Of a stretch of DNA of 64,000 bases, positions 9,028 through 18,470 are shown piece by piece. The notes beneath the pieces are model-generated. The model saw nothing but the letters and a program-made list of their open reading frames with translations, did not search any database and was not told the DNA's origin. The stretch is from Bacteroidota bacterium (GTDB taxonomy: Bacteria; Bacteroidota; Bacteroidia; NS11-12g; UBA9320), in NCBI GenBank assembly GCA_024679565.1, contig JAIBDD010000007.1:40589-104588 (forward strand), read 5' to 3'. Both the position numbers and the translations under genes were made by a program. Position 1 is the stretch's first letter, and each line of letters begins with the position of its first letter.

Positions 9028-9823
9028 ATATTTAAAGCTATTTGGCCTTGCAATGTTCACGATTGCATTGATGTCAACCATTGGTGTACGTAGTGTAAAC
9101 TCAACAACCGAATCAATACCATTTTCTGGCAAGTTCTTTACGACCGATAATTTGGGCAATGTGTTTTTAGTTCAATCAGATAACTCGATTGAAAAGTATG
9201 GAGCTGACGGCAATCGTGTTGCCGTTGTAAACTTTAAAATCTACGGTAGTTTAAGTCAACTTGATGTGACTAATCCGTTTGAAATCTATTGTTATTATGC
9301 AGATCAGCAGGTACTACTCATTTTGGATAATTTACTCAATGTAAGAGCAGAAATTGACATGACAGATGTTAGTACCGGTGAGGTTTCAGCTGCTGCACGA
9401 TCATTCGATAATGGGATATGGTACTTTGATGCAAGCAGTATGAAATTGCTAAAAGCGACGAAAAATTTGGCGACTCAAATAGAAGGTGTTCCGATGGGTA
9501 CTTGGACTAAAGACGTATGGAAGCCAACGCAATTGTTGGATAACGAAAAGAACATTTTTGTGCATGATTCGGCGAACGGGATATGCTTGTTTGACGTGTT
9601 TGGTAATTACTACAAATCCATAGAGATAAAAGGGTTACTTGATTTTCAAGTAAAGAAGAACAAAATTATTTATTTCGAAAAACCGCATCTGGTGAGCTAC
9701 GACTATACCTTTTTTGAAAGCGACACAACCTATATCGACTCGTTGGCTAAAATGGTGAGAACAAATAATGGGAAAATATATAGCTGGGTTGCAGACAGCA
9801 TACAAATAATATCAAGAGAATAA
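9011..9823 (+). CDS. Hypothetical secreted protein, beta-propeller-like
   Basis: A 270-residue protein with an N-terminal export signal (about 5-25). The body is made of short strand repeats with phrases such as GKFFTTDNLGNVFLVQSDNSIEKYGADGNRV (described here in parts), which resemble NHL/propeller blades. I do not recognise a family name. TTG at 9011 gives the longest signal sequence and overlaps lpxH; an ATG at 9053 would give a shorter one. The tight overlap with lpxH suggests one operon. Confidence 0.7.
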   Translation: MRNLSKYLKLFGLAMFTIALMSTIGVRSVNSTTESIPFSGKFFTTDNLGNVFLVQSDNSIEKYGADGNRVAVVNFKIYGSLSQLDVTNPFEIYCYYADQQVLLILDNLLNVRAEIDMTDVSTGEVSAAARSFDNGIWYFDASSMKLLKATKNLATQIEGVPMGTWTKDVWKPTQLLDNEKNIFVHDSANGICLFDVFGNYYKSIEIKGLLDFQVKKNKIIYFEKPHLVSYDYTFFESDTTYIDSLAKMVRTNNGKIYSWVADSIQIISRE

Positions 9824-9825
9824 AT

Positions 9826-10221
9826 ATGCCGAAGGATTTTAAAAAGTACTACGTTGTTAAAGCGCCACCTAGTGAAATATACATGGCGTTAACCAATGCA
9901 AAAAGTATAACGCTATGGACAGACGATGAAACTGAAATGGGTACAGAACCAAATACCGAGTTTAGCCTTTGGGGTGGAAGTATTTGTGGTATGAATTTGG
10001 AGTTTGAAGAAAATCGAAAAATTGTCCAGGAATGGTATTTTGGCAAACAAGAAGAAAAATCAATTGTAACGATCATTCTGCATCCTCATAAAAAGGGTAC
10101 GTCAGTTGAGTTAAAGCACACAAATATACCCGATGCCGAGTATGAAGAATTTACTGATGGTTGGGATCATGCGTATTTTTCTCAAGTCAAGGAGTTTGTA
10201 GAAGAAGATGGTTTGGATTAG
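9826..10221 (+). CDS. AHSA1/START (SRPBCC) domain protein
   Basis: A 131-residue single-domain protein of the Bet v 1-like fold. It has the family pattern: hydrophobic N-terminal strand with APPSEIYMALT, ITLWTDDE, a central LEFEENRKIVQEW, and a C-terminal helix GWDHAYFSQVKEFVE. Related proteins are general ligand-binding or Hsp90 co-chaperone-like proteins; the ligand cannot be read. It starts 2 nt after the upstream gene and probably shares its transcript. It has no signal peptide, so is cytoplasmic. Confidence 0.85.
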   Translation: MPKDFKKYYVVKAPPSEIYMALTNAKSITLWTDDETEMGTEPNTEFSLWGGSICGMNLEFEENRKIVQEWYFGKQEEKSIVTIILHPHKKGTSVELKHTNIPDAEYEEFTDGWDHAYFSQVKEFVEEDGLD

Positions 10222-10301
10222 GTTTTCCTAAGTCTGATCATAAAAAATCAACCAATAAAAGATATAACCTACGGGGTGCAACGAGGCGAAGGTTGTTTCA
10301 C

Positions 10302-11099
10302 CTACAACTTGGCGTCAAATGGATTAGCCAATCCAGAATAATCAGTTAAGTCAACCTTAAGAGAACCCACCCATATATCCGTTTTTACCCTAATGGGTAA
10401 GCGGTTTTTATCGTCGCTAACCCAGATGGTCATATCATCTTCGTCTTTAAAAACACGATCAACAACCAATTGAGGACGTAATTTGATACACCGCACTTTC
10501 CCAAAATCACTTTTGATGGTTTCAATACCCATATATTTGAATTTGAGGTTATATATTTTTTGATCTAAGTATATGTCTAATGGATACGTTTTACCAACGT
10601 ATGCGTCGCTAAAGTCAATAGTTCTGGCATAATAAGTACCACTCACAATGTCTTGCACATATTCAGGCATTTCCATGTTTTTCTTTAAACCCCTAAGCGA
10701 TTTCCCTTCATGATCATAATAAACCAAATCCGTGTCGGTGTATTTATCTTCTTGAACGGTTTTGAAATATTTGAGCGGCGCAATACCTGTTGTATCTAAA
10801 TACGACTCGAATCGGTCTCTAACCGTATACATCCAATCAAATGATTTATTTGTTTTTCCTTTAGCTACAATGTGGTATGTCGGACGTTTACCGACAGATA
10901 CGGTTGTGTCATCCACTTTCATGGTAATACGCGCGGCATTTAACCAACCATAATGCACCCGATACGTAAGTGCTTCTCCAAAACCAAAGGCCTTATTATT
11001 TTGCTGTCTGAACTGAAATGCTGCATTTTCCTTCTGCGTAAAGCTGAAGTTGAGCATGACAATGAGTGTAAGCGCTATGTATTTGATATTTGTTTTCAT
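10302..11099 (-). CDS. DUF3108 family exported protein
   Basis: A protein of about 265 residues with an N-terminal signal peptide (KYIALTLIVMLNFSF). The rest matches the DUF3108 pattern seen in Bacteroidota: FGEALTYRVHYGWLNAARITM near the start, a central KTVQEDKYTD, and DKNRLPIRVKTDIWVGSLKVDLT at the end. These are periplasmic or outer-membrane associated proteins of unknown role. I prefer the ATG at 11099 over the TTG nine nt upstream. It is convergent with the AHSA1 gene, 80 nt apart. Confidence 0.8.
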   Translation of the reverse strand: MKTNIKYIALTLIVMLNFSFTQKENAAFQFRQQNNKAFGFGEALTYRVHYGWLNAARITMKVDDTTVSVGKRPTYHIVAKGKTNKSFDWMYTVRDRFESYLDTTGIAPLKYFKTVQEDKYTDTDLVYYDHEGKSLRGLKKNMEMPEYVQDIVSGTYYARTIDFSDAYVGKTYPLDIYLDQKIYNLKFKYMGIETIKSDFGKVRCIKLRPQLVVDRVFKDEDDMTIWVSDDKNRLPIRVKTDIWVGSLKVDLTDYSGLANPFDAKL

Positions 11100-11262
11100 A
11101 AGGGTCAAATAATTTCACTCAACCAATTCAAATCACGTTCCAGATATGTATCCTATAACGAAATTCGAAGATAATGAATCCAACCAATAGGTAGGTCAAA
11201 ATACTTGTAATCTTCAGATAATCAAATGATTATATTATACAAAAAAATGAACCACTTACCCC

Positions 11263-11270
11263 TATATTTG
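11263..11270 (+). promoter_or_regulatory. TATATTTG -7 element, near-leaderless
   Basis: Matches the Bacteroidota -7 element TAnnTTTG and ends 2 nt before the GTG, 5 nt before the ATG, of the next gene. No good TTG -33 element was seen. Confidence 0.3.
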
Positions 11271-11272
11271 TC

Positions 11273-12391
11273 GTGATGGTAAGTCGAATACAACATTTTT
11301 TACTTGCGTGTTTATGCTGTTCATTGTCTACAATTACATACGGTCAATGGGATAATTCGTTTTTTGATGTAGACCGATCGGATACTCAAGTTGGTTTGGT
11401 GCAACTCAATGTGGAGAATCTGGGGTATTTCAGAAATACAGAATATAAATCTCGCATAGATCAAGGGCGTACGTTATTTGGATACCAGATGTGGCCAGAG
11501 TTGACATTGCAATCATCCGAAAAACTTCAAGTATCGCTTGGGCTTTTTGTGCAGCAAGATTTTGGAGCGGATGAGGCGATTACTAATCAACCAACCTTTA
11601 GTTTTCAATACAAACATAAAGGTCATTTCTTACGTTTTGGGACCTTGATTGGCGCCATGCAGCATCAGTTGGTAGAACCGTTATTCGATCCTGAACGAAT
11701 CATTGAAAACCGACTAGAAAATGGCTTCCAGTACAAACGATTTGGCAAAACGCTAGATGCAGAACTTTGGGTGGATTGGCGTAAAATGATCTATCAGAAC
11801 AGTCCATTCCGTGAAGAGTTTACATCGGGTGTGCGGGTTGAACCTAAGAAAAGTTTCGGCAATCACGTCATTTCTCTTCCAATAACAGCTTTGTCTTTTC
11901 ACAAGGGTGGAGAGATAGACACGTCTCACATGCCAACCATTAGCAATTTCAATTTTGATTATGGTTTCCGGTATCGACAGGTTAAAAAAGGTGGATTTCT
12001 GGATTCTATAGATCTACAACTGCATGCCCTATACTATGAAGATATATCTACAGAACAGGTCAATTATATTGATGGCCTTGGGCAATACGCATCACTTGCG
12101 TTTTATGCGAAGGGCTTTGGGTTGATGTTGAATTACTACGATGCACATCAGTTTCACAACCCCATGGGCGACGTTGCTTATAGGTCGGTATCAGCAAGAA
12201 ATTCAACTTACATATTTGACTATAGAAAATTAGCTATGGTTCGCGCACAATGGCAAACACAAATCGCTTCTGACTTCAACTTTATGATTCGAGCTAATTT
12301 AATGCGAAATTTAAAATCAGATGTTACCGATGTAGTTGCCGAGTTCTATTTTAGATGGACACCGCGTTTCGATTTGTTTAAAATAAATTGA
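11273..12391 (+). CDS. Hypothetical outer-membrane protein
   Basis: A 372-residue protein with a signal peptide (HFLLACLCCSLSTITYGQ) and an all-beta body with alternating aromatic residues; it ends in short alternating strands (VAEFYFRWTPRFDLF), as outer-membrane barrels do. I do not recognise a specific family. The start is GTG at 11273 followed by ATG at 11276; the ATG may be the true start. It is followed after 1 nt by a small gene on the same strand. Confidence 0.7.
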   Translation: MMVSRIQHFLLACLCCSLSTITYGQWDNSFFDVDRSDTQVGLVQLNVENLGYFRNTEYKSRIDQGRTLFGYQMWPELTLQSSEKLQVSLGLFVQQDFGADEAITNQPTFSFQYKHKGHFLRFGTLIGAMQHQLVEPLFDPERIIENRLENGFQYKRFGKTLDAELWVDWRKMIYQNSPFREEFTSGVRVEPKKSFGNHVISLPITALSFHKGGEIDTSHMPTISNFNFDYGFRYRQVKKGGFLDSIDLQLHALYYEDISTEQVNYIDGLGQYASLAFYAKGFGLMLNYYDAHQFHNPMGDVAYRSVSARNSTYIFDYRKLAMVRAQWQTQIASDFNFMIRANLMRNLKSDVTDVVAEFYFRWTPRFDLFKIN

Positions 12392-12392
12392 G

Positions 12393-12746
12393 ATGAGTAA
12401 CATCGACACCTATGCGCAATTAGAACTGCACAACGACCTCCTACAAGCGGTTATAGATCAAGTTAACAAGGATTTTGGCTCATCCGAAATTGAGTTAAAA
12501 TGGGATGCTGATAGCAGCAATCCATTTAATGAATTTGTGTCGCAAGCCGAAAGCATCGTAGAACACTTATTACTGACCAATACGACATTTTTAAAATCTG
12601 CGCTGTATCGCATGGATGTGTTTGAGTCAAAATTGAGAATGGCGTGGACTTTAGATCACAAAGACCAAGTGAAACGAGTAACTGAATTAATTCTCAACCG
12701 AGCCTTACAAAAGGTGTTAACGCGCAGAATGTATAAACAGAAATGA
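12393..12746 (+). CDS. Hypothetical protein, 117 aa
   Basis: A soluble, mainly helical protein of unknown family. The sequence starts MSNIDTYAQLELHNDLLQAVIDQV and the C-terminus is basic (RALQKVLTRRMYKQK). No motif or signal peptide is seen. It starts 1 nt after the outer-membrane protein gene, which argues for co-expression. A gap of 58 nt separates it from the next lipoprotein gene. Confidence 0.65.
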   Translation: MSNIDTYAQLELHNDLLQAVIDQVNKDFGSSEIELKWDADSSNPFNEFVSQAESIVEHLLLTNTTFLKSALYRMDVFESKLRMAWTLDHKDQVKRVTELILNRALQKVLTRRMYKQK

Positions 12747-12804
12747 CTTCTGCGTCACAATAAGACATTTAAAATTGGTGTAAATTGCGCATCAAAATTA
12801 CAGT

Positions 12805-13356
12805 ATGAAAAAATTTTTTGGACTTTTATTGATTACAAGCTTAATCTTAGCTGTAGGCTGTAAAGATGACGAAGGTGAAACACCTACGACAAAAGAAAAA
12901 ACAAAAACTGATTTGGCGACTGAAGGAGAATGGAGAATAAATGGCGGAACTATAGTTCCATCCATAACCATTGACATCATGGGTAACGTTATAACGGTTG
13001 ATGACTTCTGGGATTTGTTAGCATACCAAGGTGGTGGTACAGTTCAAGATTGTGATAAAGATAATTTGATGTTTTTACACACTGATTCGACTGTATTGCT
13101 AGACGAAGGCCCAACGAAGTGCGATATGAATGACCCTCAGTCTGAAGATGGAGGTTTATGGTATTTTGTCGAAAACGAAACAAAAATGAAATTCAGTAGC
13201 TTTCCATTTGATCCAACTGGCGCACCACAAACACTTGACATAGAAACATTAACCGCAAGTAATTTAGATTTACATATGGTATATGAATTTGTTGATCCAA
13301 TAAAGGGAGACACAACAGACCACGTAATCAAAATTAATTACGTCAATACCAAATAG
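12805..13356 (+). CDS. Hypothetical lipoprotein
   Basis: A 183-residue lipoprotein. The lipobox is clear (LILAVGC, acylated Cys at about residue 19) and is followed by an acidic KDDEGE stretch, which is typical of surface-directed lipoproteins in Bacteroidota. The rest resembles small lipocalin-like stress proteins of this phylum (GEWRINGGTI near the start, MKFSS later), but I cannot assign a family. Its stop TAG shares one base with the GTG start of the next gene. Confidence 0.75.
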   Translation: MKKFFGLLLITSLILAVGCKDDEGETPTTKEKTKTDLATEGEWRINGGTIVPSITIDIMGNVITVDDFWDLLAYQGGGTVQDCDKDNLMFLHTDSTVLLDEGPTKCDMNDPQSEDGGLWYFVENETKMKFSSFPFDPTGAPQTLDIETLTASNLDLHMVYEFVDPIKGDTTDHVIKINYVNTK

Positions 13357-13691
13357 TGATTGTTTATCATAACGCTCGATGCAGCAAAAGCCGGGAAGCC
13401 TGTGCATTGCTTAATGAAGCAGGGCATACCTATGAGGTTGTCGATTATTTAAAAAACCCTCTTTCTGAACTTGAATTGACCGAATTGATTAAAAAGTTAG
13501 GTATCGAACCATACGATTTAATTCGCAAGGGTGAGCAAGTGTATAAGAAGAATTACAGCGATAAAAATGCAAATCGGGTCAATTGGATTAAAGCGATGGT
13601 TAAATATCCAATATTGATGGAACGCCCAATTGTTGTTTCTGGTGATAAGGCTGTAATTGGTCGTCCGCCTACTTTGGTTTTAGACCTTTAG
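13356..13691 (+). CDS. ArsC/Spx-like thioredoxin-fold reductase
   Basis: A 111-residue member of the arsenate reductase (glutaredoxin-coupled)/YfgD family. The active-site cysteine lies in YHNARCSKSREA, and the family ends RPIVVSGDKAVIGRPP, with the conserved Arg of the RP motif. YfgD proteins are not always arsenate reductases, so the substrate stays open. GTG start; no ATG precedes the cysteine motif. Its stop overlaps by 4 nt with that of the convergent DUF4846 gene. Confidence 0.85.
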   Translation: MIVYHNARCSKSREACALLNEAGHTYEVVDYLKNPLSELELTELIKKLGIEPYDLIRKGEQVYKKNYSDKNANRVNWIKAMVKYPILMERPIVVSGDKAVIGRPPTLVLDL

Positions 13692-14545
13692 TCCTTCCAA
13701 CGTTTTAAACTGTTTGGAGGAAACGTCCACTCTGGAGTAGTTAGCGACTCTCCGTCTTTAATCGCATACCACGGACTTAATTCCGAATCTTTAGGGTTAT
13801 TTAATATGTGTATACTTTGCGCTGGCATGTAGCTTTGAGACAATAAAAATCGTTTGTTCCCAAGACTATCCACAGCAACGTCCATTACCGTTACGGCATG
13901 ACCATACGGATTACCAGTTTGGTGAAATACGTGACCAGGTTCGATGTCAATTGCGGCTACCTGTTCAACCTCTTTGCTCATAGATTGGGTGCCACAATAG
14001 GAAAAAACAAGGTTCATGTATTTTCTAAAGTTCGCGTGTGACGTATCCTTTTTTGCAGCCTTTACCCAGGTGACATTGCTCCCGCTAATTTTGGCTCGAT
14101 AGCCTTCAGTGTATTTACTCCATTTGGCCAAATGACCACTTGTGAAGTGGAATTGAATTTTGTCGTACTCCCCACTTTCGAAAAGATATTCCGCTCTCAG
14201 TCGCATGGTTGCGTCAGCACATTGCTGTAGATCTCGATTCCCCACATCTATGTCAATTACGGCATACTGAGCTTCTTGATTGTATTTGAGTTGACCATTA
14301 TATAGGTATACCTTGTTGTCCTTTTTAAGCGACAAGTTTCTCAAGTATCCTCCAATACTCATGCTATCAATTGAATGTCGAACGAATCCATCAGGAGTTG
14401 GAATTTGTCCAACTGAATTTATTTCCACAACGGTATCAACTGCAGCGATTGCGGAGTCAGTTGATTGGGCCGTGCAGTTTGTGAGAAAGAGAACTAGTAT
14501 ACTGCTAGTTATTAGGGAGTTAAATGTTTTTGGTGAGAAACGCAT
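13688..14545 (-). CDS. DUF4846 family lipoprotein
   Basis: A 285-residue protein with a lipobox-like signal (SSILVLFLTNCTAQ). The DUF4846 core is visible: VGNRDLQQCADATMRLRAEYL, IQFHFTSG, and a C-terminal GHAVTVMDVAV...SYMPAQSIHIL segment ending SPWYAI. Proteins of this family are common and uncharacterised in Bacteroidota. Its ATG is 173 nt from the divergent GH3 gene, and it is convergent with the ArsC-like gene. Confidence 0.85.
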   Translation of the reverse strand: MRFSPKTFNSLITSSILVLFLTNCTAQSTDSAIAAVDTVVEINSVGQIPTPDGFVRHSIDSMSIGGYLRNLSLKKDNKVYLYNGQLKYNQEAQYAVIDIDVGNRDLQQCADATMRLRAEYLFESGEYDKIQFHFTSGHLAKWSKYTEGYRAKISGSNVTWVKAAKKDTSHANFRKYMNLVFSYCGTQSMSKEVEQVAAIDIEPGHVFHQTGNPYGHAVTVMDVAVDSLGNKRFLLSQSYMPAQSIHILNNPKDSELSPWYAIKDGESLTTPEWTFPPNSLKRWKD

Positions 14546-14718
14546 ATGTACAATGTAAACGCCACGTTTAAGTTAAGTAGTATGTAACCTTGGTCTTTTA
14601 CTTTCTCTGCTATACACGTATTATTCGGAGTTGATAAAAACAATATGCATCCAGGTAAGATTTGTATAACATTGCAGGGAACACTTTTTGATATTCATAT
14701 TGTGAGAATCATTATTTC

Positions 14719-17628
14719 ATGATAAAACACTTCATCATTCGTAAGGTCATCATAATTGCATTACTACTGGTTTATGCAGCTGGTTATGCGCCTAATCCGG
14801 AAAACTATGCTTCCGATTGGGTGGACAATACATTCGACGCAATGACAGTCGATGAGCGTATTGCTCAACTTATGATGATTGAAGTTCGCACGAGTTATGG
14901 TAAAGCACATTTAGATAAAGTGCGGTCGGATATCAATAAATATAAAGTAGGGGGCGTTATCTTTTTTAAGGGTGACCCACTTACAGAAGTACGCTTGACA
15001 AATGAATTCCAAGCGATGTCTAAAACGCCTTTACTTGTTGCTATAGATGGAGAATGGGGTTTGGCCATGCGGTTAAGCAACACAACTTCATTTCCGTATC
15101 AGATGGGTTTAGGTGGAATTGTAGATAATTCCATCATTTACGAGATGGGTCGTGAAATCGGACGTCAGTGCAAACGCATGGGAATTCATGTAAACTTTGC
15201 GCCTGTAATTGATGTAAACAATAATCCCAATAACCCAGTGATCAACTATCGATCATTTGGAGAAGACAAAAAGAATGTTGCAGAAAAGGGGTGGGCATAT
15301 GCCAGTGGTATGCAACGCGAAAATGTTATGGCGTGTGCCAAGCATTTTCCAGGTCATGGTGATACTGACGTAGATTCTCACAAAGATTTGCCAGTCATTA
15401 ATCATTCTCGAGAAAGATTGGACTCCATTGAACTTTACCCTTTTAGGTCTTTGATAGACAGTGGCGTGATGAGCGTTATGACGGCGCATTTGTACATTCC
15501 TGCTATAGACCCTACACCAAATACAGCGATCTCCATTTCACCGATTGGTATAAATGGATTGTTACGCAAGGAATTAGGATTTAACGGACTTGCGTTTACA
15601 GATGCACTGAATATGCAAGGTGTAGCAAAATTCCATCAGCCAGGGGAACTGGAACTAAAAGCACTAAAAGCAGGGAACGATATCTTGCTTGCCCCGGGTA
15701 ACATACCTAGAGCCATCGAATTAATTAAAGCAGCCGTAAAAAGCGGTGCGTTAACACAAGCTTATGTTGACGAAAAAGTACGTAAGGTGTTAAGAGCAAA
15801 GTATTGGGCTGGATTGAACGATTATACACCACTGTCAGAGGAAAATTTAATAGAAGAATTAAACTCTTCTTATGCGAATTTCTTACTGAATAAGTTGATT
15901 GAAAAGCAGTTGTGTGTTGTTCAAGACAAAGACGACTTATTACCGCTTAAACTAAACAGTAAGAAGAAAATAGCCACGTTGTCTATTGGAGGTGCGGTGA
16001 ACAATGATTTTCAAAAAACCTTTGATCACTACCAAAAAGCGACACACTTACATCTTCCGAAAGCGATTTCATCGGCACAGGTTGCCAGTGTAGCCAAAAC
16101 ATATGCCGACTATGATGTTGTAGTTGTAACACTCCATAAAACCAGCAAATACCCGAGAAATAATTTTGGTGTAGATATGTCAACAGCCCGTTTCGTAAAG
16201 GCGTTGAATAAGGTTAAGAAGTGCATTTTTGTTGATTTTGGAAACCCGTATAACCTTAAGTTTTTTGATGGGATGAACACCGTTGTAATGGCCTATCAAG
16301 ATGACAAAGTGAACCAAGTTAAAGCGGCTCAAATGCTGTTTGGGGCAATTCCAGCTGATGCGTTTTTACCGGTGTCTGTAACACAAAACTTTAAACTGTT
16401 TAATCAGAAAGTGGTAGAAGATTCTAAACTGCTGCAGTATGGTGAACCAAATGAGGTCGCTCTCAATCAAGACAAGCTTTCGAAGATAGATAGTATAGCA
16501 AAAGACGCCATTGCCAAAGGAGCAACTCCTGGCTGTCAGGTGTTGGTTGCACGATATGGCAAGGTGGTTTATCAAAAATCGTTTGGGAAACATACATACA
16601 GTGAACGGCGTCGGGTGAATAATGACGATTTATATGATTTAGCATCCTTAACCAAGGTAAATGCCACCACACTTTCCATCATGAAACTGGTGGAAGACTC
16701 TGTAATAAAACTTTCGGATCCACTGTCGAAGTACCTCGAAAATCTGGATACGACAAACAAGCAAGACATAACCCTAAAACAAGTCCTCACCCATTCAGCG
16801 GGTCTCAAAAGTTGGATACCATTTTATCGGGTTACCACAGAAGATCCATTGGTTTATGACACTACTTTTTCTCATATCGCTTCTGACAAGTTTTGTATAA
16901 AAGTGTCGGATGATTTGTACATGTGTCGTGAATTTCAATCGGTCATTTTTGGAACCATCTACGACTCTGATGTAAAACAACCAGGTCATTACAAATACAG
17001 TGATTTAGGTATGATTTTGATGCGTTACTTGATCGAACAAGTTACCCATACAACACTAGATCGATTTGTCGATAGCGTTTTTTACCAACCTATGGGGTTA
17101 CGAACAATGACGTACAATCCATTAACGAAATTTGGTAAGTCCGAAATTGTACCAACAGAGGACAATGCAGATTTTAGAAAAAGCTTAATCCATGGTTACG
17201 TGCACGATCCAGCAGCAGCAATGCTTGGCGGCGTTTCAGGGCATGCAGGATTGTTTTCTAATAGTGCTGATGTCGCGGCAATTTTGCAAATGTTGATGAA
17301 CGGTGGTTTTTATAACGGCAAGCGATTTTTGGCTCCAGAAACCATCAATAGATTTACCAAGTATCAATACATAAATTCTCGTAGAGGAATCGGTTTTGAT
17401 AAACCTGAGCCAAACTCAAGGAAGGTAAATCCCGTATCTGATTACGCTTCAGGCAAAACGTTCGGACATAGTGGGTTTACAGGCACACAAATGTGGGCCG
17501 ATCCAGAAAATGGCATAGTATATGTCTTTCTATCAAACAGGGTGTTCCCGAATGCTGATAACAAAAAGCTGATCAGCATGAGTGTACGCACTAAAATTAT
17601 GGATGTGATTTACGAATCAATGGAGTGA
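14719..17628 (+). CDS. Beta-N-acetylglucosaminidase (GH3) fused to a beta-lactamase-like serine hydrolase
   Basis: A 969-residue exported two-enzyme fusion with an N-terminal membrane/signal segment. The GH3 part (about 35-560) carries KHFPGHGDT (from about K208) with the His on the mobile loop, and the nucleophile Asp at about D295 in FTDALNM, both NagZ-type features. The C-terminal part (about 590-969) is a class C beta-lactamase-like domain with S643 and K646 in SLTK, a YSD triad element and HSGFTGT. Such fusions are known in Bacteroidota and likely trim peptidoglycan fragments; whether the second domain is an amidase, esterase or lactamase is not settled. Confidence 0.9.
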   Translation: MIKHFIIRKVIIIALLLVYAAGYAPNPENYASDWVDNTFDAMTVDERIAQLMMIEVRTSYGKAHLDKVRSDINKYKVGGVIFFKGDPLTEVRLTNEFQAMSKTPLLVAIDGEWGLAMRLSNTTSFPYQMGLGGIVDNSIIYEMGREIGRQCKRMGIHVNFAPVIDVNNNPNNPVINYRSFGEDKKNVAEKGWAYASGMQRENVMACAKHFPGHGDTDVDSHKDLPVINHSRERLDSIELYPFRSLIDSGVMSVMTAHLYIPAIDPTPNTAISISPIGINGLLRKELGFNGLAFTDALNMQGVAKFHQPGELELKALKAGNDILLAPGNIPRAIELIKAAVKSGALTQAYVDEKVRKVLRAKYWAGLNDYTPLSEENLIEELNSSYANFLLNKLIEKQLCVVQDKDDLLPLKLNSKKKIATLSIGGAVNNDFQKTFDHYQKATHLHLPKAISSAQVASVAKTYADYDVVVVTLHKTSKYPRNNFGVDMSTARFVKALNKVKKCIFVDFGNPYNLKFFDGMNTVVMAYQDDKVNQVKAAQMLFGAIPADAFLPVSVTQNFKLFNQKVVEDSKLLQYGEPNEVALNQDKLSKIDSIAKDAIAKGATPGCQVLVARYGKVVYQKSFGKHTYSERRRVNNDDLYDLASLTKVNATTLSIMKLVEDSVIKLSDPLSKYLENLDTTNKQDITLKQVLTHSAGLKSWIPFYRVTTEDPLVYDTTFSHIASDKFCIKVSDDLYMCREFQSVIFGTIYDSDVKQPGHYKYSDLGMILMRYLIEQVTHTTLDRFVDSVFYQPMGLRTMTYNPLTKFGKSEIVPTEDNADFRKSLIHGYVHDPAAAMLGGVSGHAGLFSNSADVAAILQMLMNGGFYNGKRFLAPETINRFTKYQYINSRRGIGFDKPEPNSRKVNPVSDYASGKTFGHSGFTGTQMWADPENGIVYVFLSNRVFPNADNKKLISMSVRTKIMDVIYESME

Positions 17629-17683
17629 TTCGGTACATTTGAAGCTGTAGTCCATCCAATTGTCTAATTCAAAATATATTTAA

Positions 17684-18421
17684 ATGAAAAAGTGGAGTCT
17701 AATCTTAGGGTTAACCATCACCCTTACATCTTGTGATACCTTATTGCAAGTTCTTGGTACAGCTAACGAAGTATTAAGCGAAACTGGTGGTATTACAGAA
17801 GGAGAAGCAGCAGATGGCTTAAAACAAGCTTTAACAAAGGGTGTAGGCAGCGGTACTGATTTTCTTGGAAAAACAGATGGATTCTTGAAGAATGCGGCGT
17901 ACAAAATTTTGATGCCAAAAGAAGTACGTGATGTGGAACAAAAGATAAGAGGAAATGTAGCTGCAAATTTAATTGCGGGCAAACACCTGGATAACTTGGT
18001 GACGGCAATGAATAGAGGTGCTGAAGGTGCTATGGCAGAGGCCAAGCCCATTTTTGTTAATGCCATCAAACAAATGACAATTAAAGATGCCATCAATATT
18101 GTGACAGGTGGTGATGGTGCAGCAACCAATTATTTAAAAAGCGCTACCAGTGCTCAACTCAAAGAAAAATTCTTACCGATTATCAAGAATTCCTTAGACA
18201 AGGTAAACGCGAATGATATTTGGACTCCTGTATCGAAGGGGTACAATGTTGTAACCGGGAAAAGTGTTACAACAGACCTTAACGAATATGTAACGGAGAA
18301 CGCTATGACGGCGTTGTTTTCTGAGATTAAAAGTCAGGAAGATAAGATTCGATCAAACCCAGTTGAACGTACTACGGAGATTCTTAAAAAAGTATTCGCT
18401 TACGCGGATTCAAATAAGTAA
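17684..18421 (+). CDS. DUF4197 family lipoprotein
   Basis: A 245-residue lipoprotein with a signal sequence ending LTSC (Cys at about 17). DUF4197 features include GLKQALTKGVGSGTDFLGKTDGF (described in parts), YKILMPKEVRDVE, a central NRGAEGAMAEAKPIFVNAIKQMTI block and the C-terminal SKGYNVVTGK. The family is uncharacterised and widespread in Bacteroidota and Proteobacteria. A strong hairpin follows the stop. Confidence 0.88.
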   Translation: MKKWSLILGLTITLTSCDTLLQVLGTANEVLSETGGITEGEAADGLKQALTKGVGSGTDFLGKTDGFLKNAAYKILMPKEVRDVEQKIRGNVAANLIAGKHLDNLVTAMNRGAEGAMAEAKPIFVNAIKQMTIKDAINIVTGGDGAATNYLKSATSAQLKEKFLPIIKNSLDKVNANDIWTPVSKGYNVVTGKSVTTDLNEYVTENAMTALFSEIKSQEDKIRSNPVERTTEILKKVFAYADSNK

Positions 18422-18438
18422 AGAAATATAATTTCAGA

Positions 18439-18470
18439 AAGTGCGATTCGCTTGCCGAATCGCACTTTTT
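18439..18470 (+). terminator. Intrinsic terminator after DUF4197 gene
   Basis: Perfect 10-bp stem GTGCGATTCG / CGAATCGCAC with a 5-nt loop, followed by six Ts; the stem is extended by AA/TT. It lies between convergent genes and overlaps the last base of the opposite gene. Confidence 0.88.
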
